Assembly (NCBI GenBank): GCA_902810705.1
Contig: CADDYU010000028.1
Location: 1-35,463 of the forward strand
DNA from: Methylococcaceae bacterium
GTDB lineage: Bacteria; Pseudomonadota; Gammaproteobacteria; Methylococcales; Methylococcaceae
Direction of reading: 5' to 3'
DNA length: 35,463 nt
Every line of letters begins with the position of its first letter. Position 1 is the first letter of the stretch. The position numbers and the translations under genes were made by a program. The notes beneath the pieces are model-generated. The model was not told where the DNA came from. It worked only from the letters and a program-made list of their open reading frames with translations, and searched no databases. Below are positions 26,256-33,762 of the stretch, piece after piece.

Positions 26256-26383
26256 GAAATCTTTTCTCGAGGAGGACGGCGGATGGCCGGGGATGCTGCC
26301 TTGAGCGGTCGATTTTCCCTGGGATGGCAATGGAATGGTTATTGCTATCCGATTGCTGCTTTGGATGAGATGAGGAAATAGCG

Positions 26384-27751
26384 TTGAGAATGAACTCGCT
26401 CGTGCTAAACCTAGTCAACGATTTCAGTGAAAGGCTCGGGCCGGATCACAGGCCGCGATTGCGGTTCGTGCTGCTGATGGGAATCGTGGGATTCCTGCAC
26501 GCCTGTGCCTGGCAGCCATCGATCAGAGACATGCGCTTGGTGGTGCCCGAGGCTGCATCGGAGATCGAGCACAACCGATTTGTGTTGCACAAGAGCGACA
26601 ATATCGTTGGCCAGCTCGCCACCGTCGAGGTTCAGCCCGGCGACACCCTGCCGGATATCGCCCGGTATTTCGGCCTGGGGCATGAAGAGATCGGCGCCGC
26701 CAATCCCGATCTCGACATGTGGACGCCGGAGGCCGGCCGCCGCGCGGTGCTTCCCTTGCGGTTCATCCTTCCGGAGGCGCCGCGCAAGGGCATCGTCGTG
26801 AACTTGGCGGCAATGCGTTTGTTTTTCTTTCCGCCCAAGCGCCAGGACGAAGTGATTACTTATCCGGTGGGAATCGGCAAGGAGGGCCGTTCCACCCCGC
26901 TAGGCGACATGTACGTGGATCGAAAGGCGGAGCATCCGACCTGGTATGTGCCGGAGTCCATCCGTCGCGATCACGAGAAGAAAGGCGATCCCCTGCCGCC
27001 CGCTGTGTCGCCCGGACCCGACAATCCTCTGGGCGAGTACGCCATGTATCTTAACCGGCCCAAGTATCTGGTGCACGGAACCAATAAGCCCTACGCCATC
27101 GGGCTTCGGGCCAGTAATGGGTGCCTCCGGCTCTATCCGGAAAATATCAAAACCCTGTTTCATGCCACGCCGCTGAAGACGCCGGTCCGGATTGTCAATC
27201 AACCTTATCTCATAGGTTGGCAGAACGGCCAGCTCTACCTGGAGGTCCATGCGCCCCATGAGGAATTGAACGAGAAGACCCTCAAGAAGAATCTGTACGC
27301 CAAGCTCAAGGACATCGAGAAGAAACAGGGACGGAAGCTAGATTGGGGCAAGATCGAGTCGGTGGTGGCCGAGGCGCGCGGCATTCCGGTACCAGTGCTC
27401 GACCACACGCCATCGCTGGCCCAGTTGATCCAGGACGCCATAGCCTTAGCGCCTCCGGAAGAGCTATACCGCCCAGAGGTCCCGTCGGCTTCGACGGAAA
27501 AAGGCGGCTGGTATATCCGGGCGGTGGAGACGGAAAATGAGCGGACGGCGCAGCGCGCGGCGGCGGTCTTGAATCACATGGGGCCGCAGATCCCCGCGCG
27601 GACGGTGGCATTGGACAATGGGCGCTACACCGTGCTCGCCGGTCCATTCAAGGATGCCGACACCACGCGGACCGTAGCGAAACGGATGCTGATCGATCTG
27701 GATATTCGAGGCAAGATCGTGCCTCCCAAGGCGCAATTGAGCCAACGCTGA
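26384..27751 (+). CDS. L,D-transpeptidase with LysM and SPOR-like domains
   Basis: A 455-residue cell-wall enzyme that forms L,D-linkages in peptidoglycan or attaches proteins to it. A hydrophobic N-terminus ends in FLHAC, a possible but imperfect lipobox. A LysM domain (about residues 82-127) has VQPGDTLPDIARYFGL. The YkuD domain (about 136-275) contains His231 in LVHGTN and catalytic Cys247 in RASNGCLRLYP. The C-terminal end (about 395-450) resembles a SPOR domain, with GGWYIRAVETENERTAQRAA and RYTVLAGPF. GAGGA at 26372-26376 is seven bases from the TTG at 26384 but 13 from the ATG at 26390, so TTG is chosen. The family resembles ErfK/YbiS. Confidence 0.9.
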   Translation: MRMNSLVLNLVNDFSERLGPDHRPRLRFVLLMGIVGFLHACAWQPSIRDMRLVVPEAASEIEHNRFVLHKSDNIVGQLATVEVQPGDTLPDIARYFGLGHEEIGAANPDLDMWTPEAGRRAVLPLRFILPEAPRKGIVVNLAAMRLFFFPPKRQDEVITYPVGIGKEGRSTPLGDMYVDRKAEHPTWYVPESIRRDHEKKGDPLPPAVSPGPDNPLGEYAMYLNRPKYLVHGTNKPYAIGLRASNGCLRLYPENIKTLFHATPLKTPVRIVNQPYLIGWQNGQLYLEVHAPHEELNEKTLKKNLYAKLKDIEKKQGRKLDWGKIESVVAEARGIPVPVLDHTPSLAQLIQDAIALAPPEELYRPEVPSASTEKGGWYIRAVETENERTAQRAAAVLNHMGPQIPARTVALDNGRYTVLAGPFKDADTTRTVAKRMLIDLDIRGKIVPPKAQLSQR

Positions 27752-27792
27752 CAGCCCGGGAGCTTAAGGCGGCGCCGGCTAGACACATGAAG

Positions 27793-27812
27793 ACCTTGTT
27801 GCACCGCAAGGT
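27793..27812. terminator. Small hairpin between convergent genes
   Basis: ACCTTG and CAAGGT form a perfect 6-bp stem with an eight-base loop, between the L,D-transpeptidase stop and the stop of the 44-residue gene. There is no T-run, so the assignment is tentative. Confidence 0.25.
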
Positions 27813-27858
27813 AAGGCTGTGCCGATACCGGGAATGGAGACGGAGACTTAAGTTACCT

Positions 27859-27993
27859 TCAAATCAAAACGATGATCGTGACCAACGCCAGAAATCCCAC
27901 CAGAACGGCTGTCACCCAATTCTCGAAGTGGCCTGCGCCTTGATCGGCGTCAGGATCACTGAGCTGATTTAGCAAAAAGTCGAAAGCTTTCAT
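27859..27993 (-). CDS. Small single-pass membrane protein, 44 aa
   Basis: A 44-codon gene found by reading the minus strand. An acidic, soluble N-terminal half (MKAFDFLLNQLSDPDADQGA) is followed by GHFENWVTAVLVGF and a long hydrophobic run ending in VTIIVLI, then TGA. This gives one C-terminal transmembrane helix with a probable N-terminus on the negatively charged side. AAGG lies nine bases before the ATG. Codon use agrees with neighbouring genes and the hydrophobic run is uninterrupted, which is unlikely by chance. Downstream it converges on the L,D-transpeptidase gene; upstream it diverges from the ATC-hydrolase gene. The function is unknown; tail-anchored accessory subunits or small stress proteins have this shape. 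Confidence 0.6.
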   Translation of the reverse strand: MKAFDFLLNQLSDPDADQGAGHFENWVTAVLVGFLALVTIIVLI

Positions 27994-28217
27994 GGGACGT
28001 ACCTTCGGAACTCAGTGGATCAAGCTAGCCCTGTATTTGCAGGCTGTGTGCCAAGGAAATCAGCAATCCATTTTCAACGGCTTGGCTGATTCTTACCCAC
28101 GAGAAGCGCCCGAGAGGGTTGATTAAAACCACATCGTGCCTCGCGGTGGTTCAAATCCTTATGACGAAAGGCCTGAGCGCGAGGCGTCAATCACCGGCCA
28201 GATAGAAGAGCCCTGCC

Positions 28218-28781
28218 ATGCGAGATGATGCTCCTATTCCGGAAGACGGTTCCAGCGATCCACGAAAGCCGGCCTTGAGTCATCTCCAGCGCCGGGAAAT
28301 CCAGGCGCCGATAGCCGCCTGTCTCATTCAGGGCTTCGCTGAGGCGATCGGCCGGGAAAAGGCTCTGGCAATCGCCGCCGAGGCTATCCGCGAGGAGGCT
28401 CGAGACATGGGCCGGCGAATGGCCGAGAAACTCGGCGGTAATGGCTTGGCCGAACTCCACCGCCTCGTCGAGGAACTGTGGGCCGAGGGCGAAGCCTTGA
28501 CGGTTCGCTTCCTGGAAAAGAATGAAAAGCGTCTCGGCTTCGATGTCACTCGCTGCCGATACGCCGAAATGTACGAAGCGAATGGCATGAAGGATCTCGG
28601 ATTCTGCCTGTCATGCAACCGGGACGCCGCCTTTGTCGAGGGTTTTAATCCTCGCATCAGGCTGGTTCGTACCCAGACGATCATGGAAGGGGCGGCTTGT
28701 TGCGATTTTCGATTCTTCCTGGAGCCTGAAAGAGCCGATGCAACCGCCTGCCCTCACACAGGTTCCGAGGAGAGCGCGTGA
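28218..28781 (+). CDS. ATC-hydrolase-family protein
   Basis: A 187-residue protein of the L-2-amino-thiazoline-4-carboxylic acid hydrolase family, named for an enzyme that opens the thiazoline ring on the way to L-cysteine. The C-terminal half carries the block CRYAEMYEANGMKDLGFCLSC, then RDAAFVEGFNP and RTQTIMEGAACCDFRF. The conserved Cys pairs could hold a metal or act in catalysis. The N-terminal half is helical and alanine-rich. No other thiazoline-degradation gene is near, so the actual substrate may differ. GAAGAG precedes the ATG. Its stop is six bases from the stop of the convergent antiporter gene. Confidence 0.8.
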   Translation: MRDDAPIPEDGSSDPRKPALSHLQRREIQAPIAACLIQGFAEAIGREKALAIAAEAIREEARDMGRRMAEKLGGNGLAELHRLVEELWAEGEALTVRFLEKNEKRLGFDVTRCRYAEMYEANGMKDLGFCLSCNRDAAFVEGFNPRIRLVRTQTIMEGAACCDFRFFLEPERADATACPHTGSEESA

Positions 28782-28787
28782 TGCCTT

Positions 28788-30509
28788 TTAGCGCGCGGCC
28801 GTTCGCGATGGCCGCGCGTGACGTTCCCGCTCGCCCTCCACCTGCCGCTCGATCTCATCCCGAGCCAGGCCCAGCATGGTGAGCACCTCCGCCGCGATCA
28901 GCAGGCTGGATTCGAACATTTCCGGCACGACATGATCCGCGCCGGCCTTGACGAGCCCGATGCAGTCGTGATGATGCTGGGTTCTGACCAGGATAGGGAG
29001 CCGATAGCCCAACGCGCGGATATGTCCCACGACCCGTTGCGCCTCCTTCAAGGACCTGAACGTGAGGATTGCCAAACGGGCACGGTCGATATGGCAACGT
29101 TGTAGCAGTTCGACGCGTCCGCAGCTTCCGTAAATGACCGTGTCCCCCACCGCCCGGCCGCGCTTGACTCGCTCGGTATCGATATCCAAGGCGATGAAAG
29201 GAACGCCGTTGGCTCTAAGAAAGCCGGCGACCATCTCCCCCACTCGGCCGTAGCCTGCAAGAATGACGTGATCGCAGAGATGCTCGGGAATGCGGTCCAT
29301 TTCCTTCTCGCGCGCCGAGCGCTTCCTGCCGAACAGTCGAATCACCGAATCGGTGATTTCGAAGTTGTAGCGGATCAAGAGCGGGCTCAGCGCCATGCTC
29401 CCCAGCGCCGCCAAAAGGATCTGGGAACTGGTCTCGGCGCTTAAGACGCCCATTCCCGTGGCGAGCGCGATCAAGGCGAAGCCGAATTCTCCGGCGGGGG
29501 CCAGGATCAGAGCGGCCTTGCCGGCCGATGCGAAGCTTTCGCCAATCAGCATGGCCGATATTGCCGCCACCGCCGACTTCAACAGAACGAGCAAGAGGGT
29601 TCCCGCGAGCAGAATCTGCCATTGCCATTCCAGAAGGCGCATGTCCAGCCTCATGCCGATGCCGACAAAGAACAATCCCATCAGCATGTGCCGGAACGGC
29701 CGGACATCCATCTCTACTTGATGACGGAACTCGCTCTCCCCCAGCATGACTCCGATGCTGAAGGCGCCAAACGCCATGGACAGCCCAAAAGCTCGGGTCA
29801 GCCAGCCGGAGGACAAGACGATGACTAGGATGGCGAGCACGAAGACCTCATCGGATTCGGCCGCCGCCACCTCGCGGAAAATCCAAGGCAGTACCCAGCG
29901 GGCCGCCGCGAGCAGAATAGCTCCAAGCAAGAAGCTCTTGCCCAGCGCCCAGCCGATTTGTTCGTAAAGCGGAGGTCCCTCCGTTCCCGCTAGGGCGGGA
30001 ACCAGAATCAGCATCAACACTGCGGCGATATCCTGAAAGAGCAAGACTCCCAGCGCCAGCTGCGCGTGATGGCGGTGAGTCAGCTTGAGTCGGCGCAGTT
30101 CATGAGCCGCGATGGCGGTCGAGGACAAGGCCAACGCCCCTGCGGCCACCAGAGCCGAAACGAGAGGATGGCCGAACTCATTAAGAAGCCCTGCCAGCAG
30201 TGCCGTGGTCAGCACGACCTGCAAAACGCCCAATCCGAACACCGAGCGACCTAAGCTCTTGAGCTTGGAAAGAGAAAACTCCAGCCCCAATTCGAACAGC
30301 AGAAACGCCACGCCGAGATCGGAGAAAAACCGGATGCTTTCATCGTCCCTTACCAGTCCCAGCGCATGAGGGCCGATGATGGCGCCGGCTAGAAGATAGG
30401 CTACGATGTCGGGCAGGCGAAGCCGCCGGCCGATAATGACAGCGATTAGCGAGCCGGCCAGGATCACCAGCAATTCGATGAAGAAGGTGGGTTGTTGCCA
30501 TTCGACCAT
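28788..30509 (-). CDS. Kef-type monovalent cation/proton antiporter (CPA2)
   Basis: A 573-residue inner-membrane antiporter. Twelve or so transmembrane segments fill residues 5-385, with the CPA2 features GPHALGLV, FELGLEFSLSKL, LLFQDIAAV (the QD pair that carries ions) and GEFGFALIALA. A soluble TrkA-N/RCK domain starts near residue 410 with the dinucleotide loop GYGRVG and ends at about 525. A short charged tail follows. This is the KefB/KefC/YbaL arrangement, so potassium efflux with proton entry is likely, though sodium cannot be excluded. No KefF/KefG partner is adjacent. The ATG at 30509 is preferred because GGGAG lies about seven bases before it; 30512 is equally possible and the TTG at 30530 unlikely. 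Confidence 0.92.
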   Translation of the reverse strand: MVEWQQPTFFIELLVILAGSLIAVIIGRRLRLPDIVAYLLAGAIIGPHALGLVRDDESIRFFSDLGVAFLLFELGLEFSLSKLKSLGRSVFGLGVLQVVLTTALLAGLLNEFGHPLVSALVAAGALALSSTAIAAHELRRLKLTHRHHAQLALGVLLFQDIAAVLMLILVPALAGTEGPPLYEQIGWALGKSFLLGAILLAAARWVLPWIFREVAAAESDEVFVLAILVIVLSSGWLTRAFGLSMAFGAFSIGVMLGESEFRHQVEMDVRPFRHMLMGLFFVGIGMRLDMRLLEWQWQILLAGTLLLVLLKSAVAAISAMLIGESFASAGKAALILAPAGEFGFALIALATGMGVLSAETSSQILLAALGSMALSPLLIRYNFEITDSVIRLFGRKRSAREKEMDRIPEHLCDHVILAGYGRVGEMVAGFLRANGVPFIALDIDTERVKRGRAVGDTVIYGSCGRVELLQRCHIDRARLAILTFRSLKEAQRVVGHIRALGYRLPILVRTQHHHDCIGLVKAGADHVVPEMFESSLLIAAEVLTMLGLARDEIERQVEGERERHARPSRTAAR

Positions 30510-30687
30510 CATTCTCTCCCGCCGGACCAATGCGGGCGGGTACGGAATCCTGGAGAACCGGGCGGACGCGCATCGGACCGCACCGAGGTTCGGATTTGCT
30601 CGTGATCGATCGATGGCCGAGGTACGGTGCAGCTATTCCGTAGGCTGAATAAACCCAAATTCCGCTATTTTGCTAAGAATAAACCGA

Positions 30688-32139
30688 TTAAGGCGACGCC
30701 GATTTCTCCGAAACCGTATTCGACCATACCCGTTCCTGAATTGAATAAATTTCGCTGGAATCAAAATAAACCGGCTGATCGGGATGGTTTTCCCAAAGCC
30801 TGGGCTCCCTGCGATAGGGGTGATAGTACAACACTACGGTTTTGACCGAGGCCCGCTGCTCGGGGTTCAGACCTTGATAAAAGGCTGGCCCCGTCTTCCG
30901 GACCCCTGCGAGGTTTTTGGCATCGGCGGCAATACCCTTGCACCAGGCCCATACGGGTAGATTATTGCCGAGCGCGATGCCGAACGCTCCGCTCCAAGTG
31001 CCTCGCTCGACCACCCGGTAGCCACGGAACCGTTTGTCCAACATGTCCATGGCCCAGGCAAAGGAAGGTTCATGGGTGGACCACAGGCTATGGCTTCCCA
31101 TGAGATTAATGGCGGACCCGGAAATTACCCAAGCCAGGATCAGCGCTTTCGACTCCCGCTCGATCCAGGCCCAAGAGGCGGAAATCAGGATAAATCCGTA
31201 GAGGACCACCCGCGCGCCATTTTCCCAGGACCCGATGAATTGTCCGCGTGGAACGAGCAGGCCGACAACTATGCACACGAGGCCCGCGATCAGCAGAAAA
31301 CCTCGCCGGGAGCGGAGATCGGTGGAAACGAGTACCCGATATGTCAACAAGGCGGCGAAAACGAGGGGAATCGCGAATTCATACCATTGCCGGGTGAGAT
31401 AAAAAGGTCTCAGCAGCTGAACGATCTGACTCGACAAATCCGTCCATCGGAAACGGCCGTCGCTCAAGTCGTTGCTCAGCATGAACAGGACGATGAGAAG
31501 CGAGGGAAGCCACAACAGCACCAGATAACCAAAGGCCTTCCGCCATGGCGGAACGGGCTGCTCGGAACTCAAGGGAAAGCCGCCGAACAGACGGACGATA
31601 TCGAAAATACCTACGCAGAAGGCGGGCACGGGATGGCAGAGAAAGGTAAACAAACGAGCCAGCACTTCCTTGGGCTTGGGCATTGCGGACCGGCGCTCGC
31701 CCAGGGAAACCGCAGTTGCTACCACGGATGCGGCAAAACCCACGAGATAAGGCCAGAAACCCCAATGAAAGAAATAGCCCAAGGTGATGGGAAAGCCCAC
31801 TAGCCGGGCCCAGCGGCTTGCCGGATTGACCTTGCTCACGAGATGACTGACCGTTAAGGGAAAAACCAAGCCGTAAAGCGAAAGGGCGATTTTCCAGGCC
31901 AGATCCACGCCGAACAGCAAGATCAAGGGCACCAGCATTAATTCCGGAAGCGCATAGGACGAGAGGGTTAAATAAGGTTGATAAGTGCTATCTATACCTC
32001 CGGTCCCCGCAAGATAATCGGCGTAAGCCTTGGCAAGGGCGATGTGCATGGGTATGTCGGACGCCAAGGGTTGATTGTAAAACCAAACGAAACTGGCAGT
32101 GGCGAGCAGCAGGCCCGCGTACAAAGCTATATACCACAT
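30688..32139 (-). CDS. Polytopic membrane protein, GT-C-like, unknown substrate
   Basis: A 483-residue integral membrane protein with about ten hydrophobic segments and a soluble C-terminal region (about 370-483). After the first helix comes SDIPMHIALAKAYADYL, an acidic-aromatic loop placed like the catalytic loop of GT-C glycosyltransferases. This resemblance is in architecture only; I do not recognise a named family. The C-terminal domain has YYHPYRREPRLWENHPDQPVYFD. ATG 32139 has GAGGA seven bases upstream and gives a normal first helix; 32184 would add 15 polar residues. It is the last gene of a three-gene minus-strand run, 65 bases after the previous stop. Confidence 0.7.
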   Translation of the reverse strand: MWYIALYAGLLLATASFVWFYNQPLASDIPMHIALAKAYADYLAGTGGIDSTYQPYLTLSSYALPELMLVPLILLFGVDLAWKIALSLYGLVFPLTVSHLVSKVNPASRWARLVGFPITLGYFFHWGFWPYLVGFAASVVATAVSLGERRSAMPKPKEVLARLFTFLCHPVPAFCVGIFDIVRLFGGFPLSSEQPVPPWRKAFGYLVLLWLPSLLIVLFMLSNDLSDGRFRWTDLSSQIVQLLRPFYLTRQWYEFAIPLVFAALLTYRVLVSTDLRSRRGFLLIAGLVCIVVGLLVPRGQFIGSWENGARVVLYGFILISASWAWIERESKALILAWVISGSAINLMGSHSLWSTHEPSFAWAMDMLDKRFRGYRVVERGTWSGAFGIALGNNLPVWAWCKGIAADAKNLAGVRKTGPAFYQGLNPEQRASVKTVVLYYHPYRREPRLWENHPDQPVYFDSSEIYSIQERVWSNTVSEKSASP

Positions 32140-32204
32140 TGAAACATCCTCGCTTAGGAAAGGCGCTTCCTTGCACCGATTCATAGGCCTTACGGGAGCA
32201 GGAA

Positions 32205-33740
32205 TTATTGGGTAATCCGATAGAGTACGAAATTGCTTCCCGAATATACGGATTGGATATGGTTTAAAGAGGCCTCGTTGAAAATCCCGCCGTTAATCAA
32301 TAGCAGGTAATCGTATTTCCTGAGTATTTCGTCCCTGAAAGGATTTTCCCAATCCTTGAGAGGCCGGCCGGCCGTCGATTGCTGATCGTTGTAATAGATA
32401 ATAGGCCCCGGCGTAACCTTCGATAGAGCTAAATAAGGTTCCGTAAACCCGAGTGGTTGATGGCCGTAATCGGCGAACATGAAGGGGTCGAAGGCGGATT
32501 TTCCAATCACCGCGCGGCTGGCTATGAAATTCAACGGCGGGTGGTGGAAGGATGGATTCCGTGGCAGTGGAACCACCGAAAGCAGTTTGGTACCAGGCTC
32601 GATTTTCTCGAAAGCGGCTAGATATTCCTCGTAAACCGGGTTCGCCCGCCACCATTCCACAGCGACCACTCCGAGCCGCGCGGCCGCCAGGGCCAGCAGG
32701 GCCAGGAAAACAGGCTTGGCGAAGGAAAACCGTTCGGGATTCAGCTTGAGACCCGCAGCCAAGAGCATCCATAAGGCGATGGGCAGGCGAGAATCGGCAG
32801 TTTGCGAGCCGAACAGGGTCTCGGGCATCCCAAGTTGCAGCAGCCCCCCGATAATCAGCGGCCATAAAACGGGTTCGGCCAGCGTCAGCCATCTCTTCCA
32901 TAATCCCAAGCCGATGGTCCCGACAAGCACGGCGAAGGTGGCATAATCCAGGGGGCGATAATAATTATTGACCACATGGAAAGCCGAGGTCAGTTTCTGC
33001 AGAAAGGAGCCGAACCGAATACTTCCCGATTTCTCGGCGGTAGGGCTTAGCGCGATGAATATCAGTACGGGAACAATGACGTGCAGGAGTATCAAAGACC
33101 AGTCATTGAGCTGTTGCCTTAATGATTTGACCCGCCAATTCTTAACGGTTTGGCCGAGTTGATAGCCGCCTATGAATAATAGGTATACCGCAAAGGCGAA
33201 TAAGTGAGACAGCAAAAGGGTGATTGCAAATAGCGTGAAAACAACGAGACGCAATGTCCAGGATTTATGCTGTAGCAGGAGCCAGCAGGCGAAGCCGAGC
33301 AAGGCCAAGGCGATGCCGAAGGAGAAATTGAGATATCCCCACAAAATCAGGCGGTGGTAAAGAAAGAAAAACACCAAATAGGCGGGCCATTCGATCCGGC
33401 CGTGCAGGACGAAGGACAAAGCGAAGACGCCGCCGATCGTGAGCAGGAAAACGGCGGCCAGAAACAGTTTGCCAGCCAGGTCGATCGAGACAAACTTGGC
33501 CAGGGGAACGATCGCCGCATCCATGGCCAGGTTCGGCAAGAACGCCCATTGTGGCCGGTAAAATCTTGGAAAAATATTCGATTCATCAAAATGAGCGAGG
33601 ACATAATCCCGCGCGATATGGTTGAGATAATCCACTAGCGGCGGAATATCGACCAGCCCTAAGGGGAGCAGGGCCAAGCCACTCAATAGCATCAATAGGG
33701 TAAAATGAGAGGGTAAGCCGGGCGAGGCTTTGGAGGACAT
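32205..33740 (-). CDS. Polytopic membrane protein, GT-C-like, unknown substrate
   Basis: A 511-residue membrane protein with about eleven hydrophobic segments and a C-terminal globular part (about 385-511). The first periplasmic loop reads DIPPLVDYLNHIARDYVL, with Asp and His residues placed as in GT-C enzymes. The soluble domain has VPLPRNPSFHHPP and SRAVIGKSAFDPFMFADYGHQP. In size and plan it parallels the next gene, so the two may be diverged paralogues. GGGAG lies six bases before the ATG, and the upstream gene stops 22 bases earlier, so they form an operon. A role in adding sugars to lipid-linked or surface polymers is inferred from architecture only. Confidence 0.7.
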   Translation of the reverse strand: MSSKASPGLPSHFTLLMLLSGLALLPLGLVDIPPLVDYLNHIARDYVLAHFDESNIFPRFYRPQWAFLPNLAMDAAIVPLAKFVSIDLAGKLFLAAVFLLTIGGVFALSFVLHGRIEWPAYLVFFFLYHRLILWGYLNFSFGIALALLGFACWLLLQHKSWTLRLVVFTLFAITLLLSHLFAFAVYLLFIGGYQLGQTVKNWRVKSLRQQLNDWSLILLHVIVPVLIFIALSPTAEKSGSIRFGSFLQKLTSAFHVVNNYYRPLDYATFAVLVGTIGLGLWKRWLTLAEPVLWPLIIGGLLQLGMPETLFGSQTADSRLPIALWMLLAAGLKLNPERFSFAKPVFLALLALAAARLGVVAVEWWRANPVYEEYLAAFEKIEPGTKLLSVVPLPRNPSFHHPPLNFIASRAVIGKSAFDPFMFADYGHQPLGFTEPYLALSKVTPGPIIYYNDQQSTAGRPLKDWENPFRDEILRKYDYLLLINGGIFNEASLNHIQSVYSGSNFVLYRITQ

Positions 33741-33762
33741 GCATGGCTCCCGGAAATTAAGT

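Noticed and set aside
27787-27972. 61-codon plus-strand frame overlapping the 44-residue gene
   Set aside because: Basic and low-complexity translation, no ribosome site; the opposite strand gives a coherent membrane protein.
28147-28158. tRNA T-loop-like GGTTCAAATCC
   Set aside because: The flanking five-base arms do not pair (GGTGG against CCTTA), and no acceptor, D or anticodon arm can be built around it.
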